Below, one piece after another: positions 46,409-56,560 of a stretch of DNA of 64,000 nucleotides. Origin of the DNA: Ottelia alismoides (Eukaryota; Streptophyta; Magnoliopsida; Alismatales; Hydrocharitaceae); NCBI GenBank assembly GCA_037367405.1, contig JAZKJV010006950.1, positions 186,001 to 250,000 of the forward strand, in the 5' to 3' direction. A model generated the notes under the pieces. That model was not told where the DNA came from and did no database searches. It saw only the letters and a list, made by a program, of their open reading frames with translations. Both the position numbers and the translations under genes were made by a program. Within the stretch, counting starts at the first letter, position 1. Every line of letters starts with the position of its first letter.

Positions 46409-48445
46409 TGATGAGTCTATGATTCATCATCTTTATTCATTTATTTTAGATTAAAATCCCTTATAAAGCACATGTATATAATACTAACTCCATTTTCTTA
46501 CTAAAGTGCATCTGTGTAAATACTGTATAATTGTATATTATTTTAACTAAAATAAATAAATAAAATAAAAATAAAGAAAAGAAAAGAAGACTGTATATAT
46601 GTAACAGATACAGGCTGACCCGAACCCTGAGAGAAGGACAAGATTTGATCTGATCGACCATGAATAAAGTAGGGGGAGATAGGGTCCTTAATCAGAAAAT
46701 CCAAAAAATGTGTTTGTAAATACTTCTCACTTATTATGTGAATCTGTACAAAACTGACACTATTTTATTTGTATATAAATTGACCTTAAATAAAACAATT
46801 TTTAAAAATAAAAGTTGTACATAAAAATGTTGGCTAAATAATAAAAATAATAGCGTAATGAAATCATGTATGTAATAAAAGTAACCACATCCGGAAAAAG
46901 CCATTAAGCAATAATTGAAAGATCAATTCTGACTCCATATGAACTCAGATTGAACCAAACTCACTTCCATTGTATTCTAAATTAAATTATCTTTAAAATG
47001 ACTTTGATATCATAATTTTTAGATTTACGATTGAAAAGTCGATTTTCTAGGGTGGATTGTGCAATTTTACCATTTATTTGTACATATTGTACTTGTAAAT
47101 ATTTCTAAATATTTTTTAATAATTACTAAAAAATAAAAAATATAAAATATAAATTTAAAAAAAAACTAATTTGCTTGTTTACCCATGTAGATAATGTCAT
47201 ATATGTCTATAGCATATGTATATATTTAATTTTCTTAACTAACTACCACAAAAAAATAAAAAAATTAACACTTATTTTTCAAATAAATAAAGTGACGAAA
47301 ATACAAAAAATAGTTAATTTTTATAAATATTTATCTTAATTTATCTCATTTTAATTTTTCTTCTCTCTTATCTTTTATCTTCATACGAAAATTCAAAAAT
47401 TCAAACTTCAAGCCCATTCGATCTATTAATAAGTCTCCTTCTCTATCTTTTCAACGGGATCAATCTTTGGTGAGAGGAGCCCGATCTCCGAGAGTCTTCT
47501 TGTCGCAGAAGGGTGCCTGTCCTCTGAGTCGTCCGATGACAACGAGTCGGCCTTCGTCGAGGTGATCAAGGTCTTTTCCGCTCCTAAGGTTAGATCCTCA
47601 TTTTTCATCTCTTAATTTTTTTATCTTAGGTTAATTTTAGTTTTAGTTTTTGCCCCTTTATTTCATCGCCATTTTTTATCTAGATCTAGAATCTACCATA
47701 ACTTGATTTTTTCGCCACCGATCTCGAGTTTCCATCTCACATCTCGATCTATCCACGTTCTTTTCTACCTATCACGATCTCTCAACTCCGACCATGCACG
47801 GTGGTCGAAGACTCAGATCCATTCCTCATTTTTCACCGGATCTCCATTCATGCATTCTGTTTTGATTTTTGGGACTAAGCCATCATGCTCGCATCCTCAT
47901 TTATTTATGAATAGATAATAAAAATATATATTTGTTTTCTTTCTCTCTAACATTTGTTTTACAGGATCATCTAAAAAATAAATAAATAATAAATAACATT
48001 TTTTTATTTATTTTCTGTTTTTTATTTCTCTACTTCGAATTTATGAAAAAAGTTTTTTTCTGTCTACTGTTTAGAATTGAAAATAATTTTTAAAAAAAAA
48101 CACAAACACAGGCGGCACTGTCGCCGCCCAACCAAGCCAGAGCCGTACTGCAGTGTAGCTATCGCACCCCCAATGGGCGGCGCCCGCTGAACCACTGCAC
48201 CTCCACGCGCCCCCTCCGACCGCGCTACTCCATCTGCTGACAGCCGCCTACTCCGACTACCCCCACTAATCTCCGCCAGGGGCAAAGTCTCTCCACCGCG
48301 ACCATATAAGACCACCTTCCACAACTCCACAACGGCCCAACGCCACCGAGCACTGCTGCCACTCGCGTTCCTCACCAGTCATCTTCTCTAGCAACCACCA
48401 CCGCCATCTAGCGCTACAACCATCGATGTCGAATACCGCCATAGC
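46409..48445 (+). mobile_element. Ath3 3' LTR, truncated and fused to the Ath4 LTR
   Basis: It begins TGATGAGTCTATGATTCATC and matches the 5' LTR for about 620 bases. It then has about 1.07 kb (47041-48115) absent from the 5' LTR: AT-rich sequence followed by a pyrimidine-rich stretch. It rejoins the 5' LTR GC-rich block (48120-48440 matches 39140-39440, for example GGGCGGCGCCCGC). At about 48445, after AATACCGCCATAGC, it changes abruptly to Ath4 LTR sequence. The ORF 48064-48375 and similar are spurious. Confidence 0.8.
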
Positions 48446-50248
48446 CGACACATGTGGTCGCTCCTAGAGACACCACGTGTCACCCATTTTTGTATTTATT
48501 TTTTAATTCATTTTATAAAAAAAGGATCACACGTGTGTCGCACGTGCCTCCCAAGCATGTGCTCCGCACGTGTGCGCCCTCTCCCTCTCCTTGCTGCCAT
48601 GTGGTTTAATCACGACCATCCGATCTCGGCCAATCGGACGGCCACTGTGCGTCTTCCACCTCCCACCTTCTTTCCCCTTCGGGCCGCCGCCAGATCTCAC
48701 CTCCGCCGCATATTTCGCCCCGCCAAATCTCTCCGCCACCTCCCTCAAATCTCGGCCAAATCTTGATTTCAATCAAAAATCCACCATCGCATCTCAATCA
48801 GATCTCCTTTCAGATCCCGCCATCCTCGAATCAATCGAGCCCCAATAAAATCTTCAGACCTCTTCTTTCCTTCACGGGCAAGCCTCCAGACCTTATAAAA
48901 GCCATGCCACCCTCCAGATAACTCTATCCGTCGTTCTCCATTCTGGTAGGGACAACCACGACTTGCCGGCGCGATCCGAGGATCTCGTCCTCGTTGCAGC
49001 TCCGCTGTAGTACCGCTGATTCACTCCGGCCCTACACCGCCTTCGAGCCCCTCCTCAGGTACCTCCTCCGCACCTTCTCCTTTATTCACCATCTTTCGCT
49101 TCGTCATTCGACTTCGCCACTTTCCGATCAACCACCCACGACGCTCCCCTTCCAGTCATCATCTCCACCTTCTACATTGTCGTCGAGCCCATCGTTCAAC
49201 GTCGACAATGCCAACCTTCTACTCCGATCACAATGCCTACCTCGACACCGGAGCACCACCTTCCAGACCGGGTCTCCTCCGCGTCCATTCCGCCAACACC
49301 TTGACATCAAGCAACGACTACGCCACCTCCATCTACGGTCGACAACCACAACTTCACCGCCTCTTCTTCAGCACGACTAGCCTTCGACCAACCTTCGTTC
49401 ACCACCAACCACTCCACTTTTGACTCTGACAAATGCCGCCCCTTCAGAACAAAGTTGCTCCGCCGCATCTTCCTCCGCCTCATCGCCTTCATCACCGCCG
49501 GCCGGGCCCGCAACCCAAGGCCCCTTCTTCACGTTCTCCTCACGTGGCAGGGAGGGGGACATCAGCATCCCTACGGGTCACGTGCTACACACGTGACCGC
49601 GTGGGTTAATTGCATTCGACACCCCAGATTTCTCTGTATTGCCTTCCAGTCCAAGACCAAAGGGCACGTGCAAGGCACGTGCCCCTCTAGAGAATTTGCA
49701 GAAGGACCCCCCCCCCCCCAATCTTTCGGTAATTACATAATTTTGCATTCTTTTGGTAATTAGGTTTAATATTTATTATAATTAAATATTGAAATTCATT
49801 CTGTTTGCATTTGAAAATTCATAAAAAAATCATATTACATCTAAAAATTCTGAAAAAAATTACAGAGCATTCATTTCATAATATTTTGCATCGTGGCCAA
49901 GTTTCGTATTTTTCGGACATCGTTTGATCGACTTTTACATTTTAATCCCTAAAATTGGCCAAAATTGCATTTTGCATCCTTTATTGCATTAAAAATTACA
50001 AAAAAAGACCGCTTTGAAAACCATGCATAAATTTTGATAGACATAATTCTTGGTTGTTCCTTTGCCTCCTTGTGTTCGACCTTGAGACTTGCCCAAGAAA
50101 AATAAACATAAAATCACGAGACTGAAAATTGAATAAATTATATGTGGTTATTTTCTTGACCGATTCCGATTGCAGCCTACAACGCACGACAACTCATTTT
50201 TACGCACGATAAATACACATCTTTAACAAGAGAAAATGGGACTCGTCA
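48446..50248 (+). mobile_element. Ath4 5' LTR (5'-truncated)
   Basis: It aligns with 62087-63373 of the 3' LTR up to about 49745. It contains a cluster of ACGT-core motifs (48450-48600 and 49540-49680), a TATA box (48894), a GC-rich leader and a C13 run (49707-49719). It ends GACTCGTCA just before the PBS. The GC-rich ORFs in it (for example 48994-49380) are compositional. Confidence 0.85.
48894..48901 (+). promoter_or_regulatory. TATA box, Ath4 5' LTR
   Basis: TATAAAAG in the context CC(T/C)TATAAAAGCCATGCC is conserved at 62538 in the 3' LTR. It lies 0.3-0.4 kb downstream of the G-box cluster. Confidence 0.65.
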
Positions 50249-50250
50249 GA

Positions 50251-50268
50251 TGGCGTCGTTGCCGGGGA
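50251..50268 (+). promoter_or_regulatory. Ath4 primer binding site
   Basis: TGGCGTCGTTGCCGGGGA lies two bases after the LTR end. It differs at one base from the common Athila PBS TGGCGCCGTTGCCGGGGA, complementary to the tRNA-Asp 3' end. Confidence 0.93.
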
Positions 50269-51678
50269 GACAAATGGCTTTGATTTTTGTCTTGGAAATT
50301 TTCATTCGGTTTTCAGCATTCGGGTAGTCTGACCCCCGAACTTCTCATTGTTAATTCCATTTTTTTCTGTAATTTATTTTCAGCATTATTTTTGTATATT
50401 CTTGAGTCACTCTCTTACATTATCTCTCTTATTTTTCTTACGAGGTACACGGCATACGTGGAGCGATTTTTCAAAAAACCGAAGCATCTTCGCCGACCTC
50501 CTAAAAATCCGCAATCAATTTAAAATCAAGTCGAGTCGTGAGAGAGCGTAGAGTCTAGGTTTTTTATTCTTGCAATTTTTAAATTTCTGTAATTATATGC
50601 TTATTTACAGCGGTGTCCGTTTGGACTCTCGTGTAGGTAACAAGACCTCTAACTTTATTTTGTGGTGTGTCGTGGCCTGTTTCACTCTTCGGTGAGGGTG
50701 GGGCCTGTCTTGAGTGACGATTAGAATAGACTTGCACATACGGCTTTCAGAGCATTTTAATTTTTAATTGTGCTCGTAGGATTAAGCCACACTGCACTAT
50801 TAATTGAGACGCACATAGATCGTTCAATTTAGTCAAAAATTTAACTCAATTCTCCCCCTCTAATAGAACTTTCTACGTAGGTACGGTTTTTCATCGGCTT
50901 GCATTCATTTAAAATAATCTTTCAATTTCGGTATAGCATCCCACATGAAGATTGTGAGGATTCACTGTAAGTCTTCTAACTGAGCATGCATCATAGTTTT
51001 TCGCATGCATCAGCTTTTCCCGAATTCCTCCCTCTTGTTTTATCACATAACTCTAAAGGAAATTGGGATTGGATGGTAGACGTATATTTGTGCTCATTTA
51101 AATTCTTCAGTGATCACCTAATTAAAATTGGGACTGCTAAATATAGCCGATCTTAAGAACCCATAAAATCAAGAATTCTTACGGGAGAATAACCCCGACA
51201 TTGTTTGTTTTTATCTTGCAGTGAGAAGAGCGACGCACACTAGGATAGAGCCAAGTCAAGATTTTCATATAGACTACTGATTTTAAAAATGATTAGCTAC
51301 TTCTCAGTGAGGAATACGGGTAGCCGATAAACGGTCCGGACTTCCTTAGCAGAGTGGGTGGTTTAAAGGACACTGTGTAAGGCCCCATCCTTAAGTAACA
51401 CGAGTAGCCATTTTACGGCCCGTACTTACACCTATACTGGCTGAAAGTAGATGCAACTAGTCGTACGAACTCAGGACAGTCTAAGAAAATTTCAGCACCC
51501 TATAGCTCGTTAAATGGTTTGCAAGATTTGAATTCTCACCAATTAAAAATTGACAAGATAACTGGCCGAACTCTTACGGCCTTCACTGAGTGAGTTGGTG
51601 AAACAAAATTTCGAATTGTGTTTGATTTGTGTGTAGAACTTAATTAATTATCGAATACTGCACACTTGTGACTAGATC
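50269..51678 (+). other. Ath4 leader
   Basis: This 1.4-kb untranslated leader has blocks shared with Ath2 and Ath3: GAGCATGCATCATAGTTTTTC (50981), 'attgggattgg', and three short CCG/CGG hairpins at 51324-51334 (CCGATAAACGG), around 51407-51422, and 51564-51581 (GGCCG..CGGCC). The last sits about 100 bases before the gag ATG. The ORF 50287-50523 shows no domain. Confidence 0.65.
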
Positions 51679-53070
51679 ATGAACCATACACCTCTTGTTG
51701 ATCTTCTAAAATTGAGAATGGAAGATTGTGGTAATTTTTGTTCGGACTCAGCGAACCCTTTTCTGACCGCCACAAACTTTCCAGACTCAAATATTCAGGG
51801 GCACTCTTACTCAGAACCACCTTGGGTTCAGGGACACCTCTCCCTTGAATCCTCCTCTTATGATCCTTTCAAAACTATTGACTCCGATTTTTCAAAATCT
51901 GAAGGTGAAAAGAAGCGCTCACAAAAGATGCCTCCAAAGAAGAGCAATCATGAAGATGAACTCAATGAAGATCCAATTCAAATGGTTCTTGCAAGACTAG
52001 CCGCGTCTGAGCAGCAACTTTTACTAAGAGAGCAGCTAGAACAGTTGAATGCTGGGGGAGAAGAGCCAATGGAAGCCGCATACAATCCCGGGCAATACAA
52101 AGTTAGAAATTACTTGCAGTCACCTCAGGCAGAGGTTCACCATGAATTGAAGCCACACTTCCTAAATCAATTACCACAATTCCATGGTAATGCAAATGAA
52201 GAACCATATGAATTTTTGTGAGATTTAGAGCTGGTATGTTCTAATCAGAGGCACCCGCAAGTCAGCCAAGACTACATTCGTCTCACTGCACTACCTTTCA
52301 CCTTGAAGGGGAAGGCAGATTACTGGGTGAAAAACTTAGGAGTGACTATGACCACTTATGATAGGTTCAAAAACCTATTCTTAAAGAAATTCTACCCTTT
52401 GAGTCGAACCAATCAAATGAGGACTCGCATCACCAGTTTCTCTCAGATACCTAATGAACCACTTTGTGATGCATGGGATAGATTCAATGATCTGCTGCAG
52501 AAATGTCCCTACCATGACCTAGATAATATCATCCTGGTTCAGTCACTCTATTCTGTCCTTAACTACGAGACTCAGGGTTTAGTCAACGCTGCCTGTGGAG
52601 GCAATTACACTTCCCGAGGAGTTGAGACCATATGGAAAATACTAGACCAGATGGTGGAGACTAGTCATTCACAAATCGCCAGTAGAGCTTACACTGATTC
52701 CCTGAACACCTTTCAAGCCAAAGGAGGGAAGCAAACTGTCGCAGAAATAGAAGAGCATTTGATTCCCAACTTGAACATCATCGCAGATAAATTAATAGTT
52801 GCGGATCAAATTCATAAGAGGATGAACGACATCGACAACCAGATCTCCCAGTTTCCAAAGCAAATAGAGGAGCTAACTGAGAAGGTATCCAAGATAGGGA
52901 TACCTACTGCACCTACGACCCAGATCTATCATGTGCATCATGTCGAGGAGCAGCCAGGTTCAGGACAACAGCAACCGTGGGCTCAGGACCAATCCTGTGC
53001 CCAACCTTCCCAGCAGTCACCTCCACCAGTCAAGACAGTCGAAGAAGCCCCGCCTCTGACATTAAAATAA
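51679..53070 (+). pseudogene. gag: Ath4 gag
   Basis: This single frame of 464 codons starts at ATG 51679 (MNHTPLVDLLKLRMEDC). It is interrupted only by TGA at 52219-52221 and ends TAA 53068. The N-terminal region includes MPPKKSNHEDELNEDPIQ and a Gln/Leu-rich helix. The Retrotrans_gag domain (about codons 160-300) includes LKGKADYWVKNL, LFLKKFYPLSRTNQMRTRI and ACDAW-like CDAWDRFNDLLQKCPYHDL. A coiled stretch near the C-terminus reads DKLIVADQIHKRMNDIDNQISQFPKQIEELTEKVS, then Gln/Pro-rich sequence. The TGA replaces a codon before DLELVC and is compatible with CGA-to-TGA decay. Gag packages the element RNA. No zinc knuckle is visible in this frame. Confidence 0.9.
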
Positions 53071-54010
53071 ACGGCATTTGGTATACACAGGACACTACCT
53101 GACAGGGTAATATGGGGGACCGTCAGCAATATCAACGTCCGCCCACTTTCTATAATGTTGCATTCCCCTCAGCTCCACAGCACACTCAAAACAATACAGC
53201 ATTCCAACACTCAAAGCCGCAGCAGCCACACAACCGCCAGAACCAACCTCAGCAATACCGTCAGCAGTACCAAGCTCCAAAACAAGCATCTTAATCATCC
53301 AACCCTCCAGAAGAACTGGTAGATATCCAAAGACAAATGCTGGAGGAAATTCGCAGCTTCCGAAATGAGTTGTACGATCTACAGGTCGATGTTAATCGTC
53401 TATCCCGTTGGAAGGATGAAGAGACAGCCCCAGCCACAGCCATTCTTGCCCAAGTTCAAGCTAACTCCAATAACTTGAAAAAATCTCAATCATCTCAACA
53501 CAATGTCTAGGTATACTATTCAGATTTTTCCACATCTGAACATGAGATCCTTTCGTTTGACAATATCAATGCCATGTCACTCAGGAGCGGAAGGACTGTG
53601 GCCGTACCTGACCATGCAAGGGAATCAGACCATCAAGACTCAGAAGATCAACAGGAGGATGCTTCTGAGGATGAAAAAGAAGGACACCCGAAGATTCCAG
53701 CACGAGATAAAGGAAAGGCATCTATGGAGTACGCAGAGGACCTCGAACCTCTAGTTGCTGCAAAAATACCTTTGTCACCATTTCAGCAATATGATTATTA
53801 TCAGAAAATTTATGATTGTAATAAGAACTCCAAATCTAATAAAGATGCTCTTATTTATGATTCGGGCTCTCTTTCTCCTTTCTCAAATGCTTCCATTCCT
53901 TTCCCCCATGCTCTTAAGAAAGGAAAATAAAAGAAAAACATTCAGAATGACCCAGTGATGGAGAATTCTGCCAGCAGAATATCTCAGTCAAAGTACCCTT
54001 TGATCAGTAT
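53071..54010 (+). pseudogene. Ath4 Gln/Pro-rich and pre-protease region
   Basis: It sits one frame away from gag. 53112-53294 is rich in Gln, Pro and Asn (QQPHNRQNQPQQYRQQYQ). After a stop it continues EELVDIQRQMLEEIRSFRNELYDLQVDVNRL, a short coiled coil (about 53309-53400). 53574-53930 is acidic (MSLRSGRTVAVPDHARES..DQQEDASEDEKEGHPKIPARDKGKA) followed by FQQYDYYQKIYD. Ath2 has parallel MSLRRGR text near 33113 (LRRGRTMTVHD). It belongs to the Gag-Pol polyprotein. Confidence 0.75.
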
Positions 54011-55096
54011 GTGGCCAGTAATTCAGCATTTCAAAAGTATTTGAAATTGAAATGCACTCCCACCAGGACTCGTACAAAGAAAACAAATCAATTTGTGGAG
54101 ACTCATATCCTAACAGTTGCCACTACCAAATGTGTCAAGAATCAGCATTTACCAAGAAATAAAAGGGATCTGGGTGCTCATTATGTAGAGAGTCGCATTG
54201 GCGGCATTGCGTTTGCACGCACACTTCTCGATAATGGTTCTTCCATCAATCTTCTTCCCTTAACCTTATATTACAGATTGGAGTTAGGTCCTCTCCAGAA
54301 ATCATTATCTTTACTCCAATTTGCTGATAAATCCACTAAAAGACCTAAGGGAGAAGTGAAAAATGTTACCATTATGGTCGAGGGTACAGAATATAAAGTA
54401 GACTTCACTGTCCTTGATATGGAAACCCCGAACCATTGGAAGGAATCGCAAATCATTCTTGGAAGACCATTCTTGAAAACTGCCAAAGCTATATTCGATT
54501 ACGGCACCGGAATGACGAAATTCTGCTCCTCAAATGGAGAAGTGGATCTGAAGATGAAACAAACAAAGTGGCAAACACCATATTCCGAATCCACCACTGA
54601 AGATGCCGAAACATCCGAATGTAATCTCATCGGCACTACTGGGTCGTGGGACCAACTGCCAGACCTTCAGATTGATAATACCACAGCAGAAGAAGAAATA
54701 GTTCACCGTGCAGTATGCGAGATGTTGCCAGACAAATCTAGATACCCGGATGCTTATAACCTTGATAACACAGAAATCCTTTCGGATTTGTCCATCCCAT
54801 CTTCTTCAGGAAAATCAAGAAATATCGATGACAAGTCGGACGCGGCTTTAGCTGAATTACTGCACTACTTTAGTGATCCGACTCACCTTCCTTTAGGATT
54901 AGTGGCTAACATATCACAGAATGATTCACCGCCAACCAGCACAAAGCCAAATTTAAAAGACATTCAGCCAGATTTGATTGATGATTCATATTTGCCAGAG
55001 CTGAAACCTCTTCCTCCCACTCTGAAGTATGCATTTCTTAATGGACCCAAAGAAAAATTTCCTGTGATTATTAGCTCATCATTAACCATGGACTAA
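54011..55096 (+). CDS. Ath4 protease and linker ORF
   Basis: This open frame of 361 codons has RDLGAHYVESRIGG, the active-site turn LLDNGSSINLLP (Asn between Asp and Gly where DTG/DSG is usual), YRLELGPLQKS, FADKSTKRPKGEVKNVTIMVEG, FTVLDMETPNHW and IILGRPFLKTAKAIFDYGTGMTKF at about codons 55-180. A long acidic linker follows, ending LPELKPLPPTLKYAFL and VIISSSLT, the usual Athila junction with RT. The TAA at 55094 stops the frame before RT. The ATG at 54011 is simply the first in frame; the true protein is a processed polyprotein. Whether DNG is active is not known from sequence. Confidence 0.85.
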   Translation: MASNSAFQKYLKLKCTPTRTRTKKTNQFVETHILTVATTKCVKNQHLPRNKRDLGAHYVESRIGGIAFARTLLDNGSSINLLPLTLYYRLELGPLQKSLSLLQFADKSTKRPKGEVKNVTIMVEGTEYKVDFTVLDMETPNHWKESQIILGRPFLKTAKAIFDYGTGMTKFCSSNGEVDLKMKQTKWQTPYSESTTEDAETSECNLIGTTGSWDQLPDLQIDNTTAEEEIVHRAVCEMLPDKSRYPDAYNLDNTEILSDLSIPSSSGKSRNIDDKSDAALAELLHYFSDPTHLPLGLVANISQNDSPPTSTKPNLKDIQPDLIDDSYLPELKPLPPTLKYAFLNGPKEKFPVIISSSLTMD

Positions 55097-56105
55097 GAAT
55101 CTAGACTACTCTAAGTCCTTGAGCGAAATCGAAAAGCCATCGATTGGACTGTGTCGGATCTCGTAGGAATCGACCCCGCTCTCTGCTCGCACCAAATTTA
55201 TGTTGAGGATAACACAAGGCCTTCCCGTGAATTTTAGAGAAGATTAAATCTCAATCTTCGGGAAGTAGTCAAGAAAGAGATAGAGAAATGGTGCAAAGTA
55301 GGTTTTATATACCCTATTTCTGACTCCAAGTGGGTAGCCCCCTTCATGTCGTCCCGAAGAAGTCGGGAATCCAGATGGTCACCAACGACGAGGGGGTAGA
55401 GATCACGACCCAAGTACCCACATCGTGGCGCATCTGTGTCGATTACAGGTGCTTGAATGCTGCGACCAAGAAAGATTACTTTCCACTGCCATTTATTGAT
55501 CAAATCTTGGAGAGACTTACAGGGAAAGCATTCTTCTGTTTTCTTGATGGGTAATCTGGCTACAATCAAGTAGCTATCGCTCCCGAGAATCAGGAAAAGA
55601 CCACATTCACATGTCCCTTTGGTACCTATGCATTCAAGCACATGCCATTTGAGCTTTGTAATGCTCCAGTCTCATTTCATGGTACATGATTGCCATATTT
55701 GCCGAAATGGTCGGTAATTTCCTGGAAGTCTTCATGGATGACTTTTCGGTTCATGGCGATTCATTTGACACATGTTTAGAGCACTTGGATCGAGTCCTCA
55801 AGAGATGCACAGAGGTTAATTTGGTACTCTCCTGGGAGAAGAGTCACTTTATGGTGAATGAGGGTATCTTGTTGGGGCATGTCATCTACAAAAAGGGAAT
55901 GGAGGTCGACCCTGCCAAGGTAGATGTGATCAAGAAACTTGAGCAACCAACGTCAAGTCAGTAAGGTATTTTCTATGGCATGTTGGATTTTATCGAAGGT
56001 TTATCCCTGATTTTTCAAAGATCGCCCGCCCACTGACTGAGCTCTAAGGAAAAGACACTGAGTTTATTGTAAATCACAAATGTCTTGAGACCTTCGAGCT
56101 CCTGA
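55097..56105 (+). pseudogene. Ath4 reverse transcriptase
   Basis: The order of blocks is AIDWTVSDLVGIDPALCSHQIYVED (about 55140-55215), NLNLREVVKKEIEKW, FIYPISDSKWVAP with a frameshift near 55335, LHVVPKKSGIQMV, SWRICVDYRCLNAATKKDYFPLPFIDQILERL (55410-55515), CFLDG then a TAA (55552), SGYNQVAIAPENQEKTTFTCPFGTYAF, FELCNAP, a frameshift, and IFAEMVGNFLEVFMDDFSVHGDSF with catalytic FMDD at 55731-55742. LSWEKSHFMVNEGILLGHVI and a final segment to 56100 follow. It needs at least three repairs to be read, so it is inactive. Confidence 0.92.
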
Positions 56106-56560
56106 AAAAGAAAATATGTGAATCTCCAATATTACAAGCTCCCAACCAGTCTCTTCCCTTTGAGATCATGACTAATGCATCCGATTTTGTTGTCGGAGCT
56201 ATGCTTGGACATAGACGGGATGGAATCCCTTATGCGATTCACTACGCGAGCAAAGTATTGGATCTTACACAGAGAAATTATACAGTGAGTGAAAAGGAAA
56301 TGCTCGCGGTTGTTTGGGCCCTTGAAAAATTCAGATCATACATATTGGGCTCCAAGGTGACAATTTTTACTGATCATACGGCAATTAGATACCTCATGGA
56401 TAAGAAAGATGCCAAAGCACGGCTTTTGAGGTGGATCTTGTTATTCCAGGAATTTAATTTGGAGATCAAGGATAAACCTAGAATAAAGAATGTTGTTGCT
56501 GATCACCTTTCTCGAATAGAGCAAAATGATTATCCTGACACTGGACCAATTAAAGAGACT
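56106..56560 (+). pseudogene. Ath4 RNase H
   Basis: The frame containing 56168-56659 gives LPFEIMTNASDFVVGAMLGHRRDGIP, YAIHYASKVLDLTQRNYTVSEKEMLAVVWALEKF and IFTDHTAIRYLMDKKDAKARLLRWILLFQEF, then DHLSRIE. The Glu (SEKEM) and the third Asp (TDH) are kept. The first Asp of the family (T-D-A-S) is Asn, as in Ath1. RNase H removes the RNA strand during cDNA synthesis. Confidence 0.9.

Larger units (their letters stand above)
38503..48445 (+). mobile_element. Ath3: pol-less, non-autonomous Athila-like element
   Basis: It has a 5' LTR (38503-41122), tRNA-Asp-type PBS, leader, an N-terminal ORF, a protease-like ORF, an acidic ORF, the hairpin module, a 3' UTR, a PPT and a 3' LTR (46409-48445, truncated). 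No RT, RNase H or integrase sequence exists between the acidic ORF (ends 44324) and the 3' UTR. The flanking parts align with Ath1 1990-2080 and 4960 onward, so about 2.9 kb of pol is absent relative to Ath1. The Retrotrans_gag capsid motifs of Ath4 are also not seen. Mobilisation would require proteins from another element. Confidence 0.85.
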
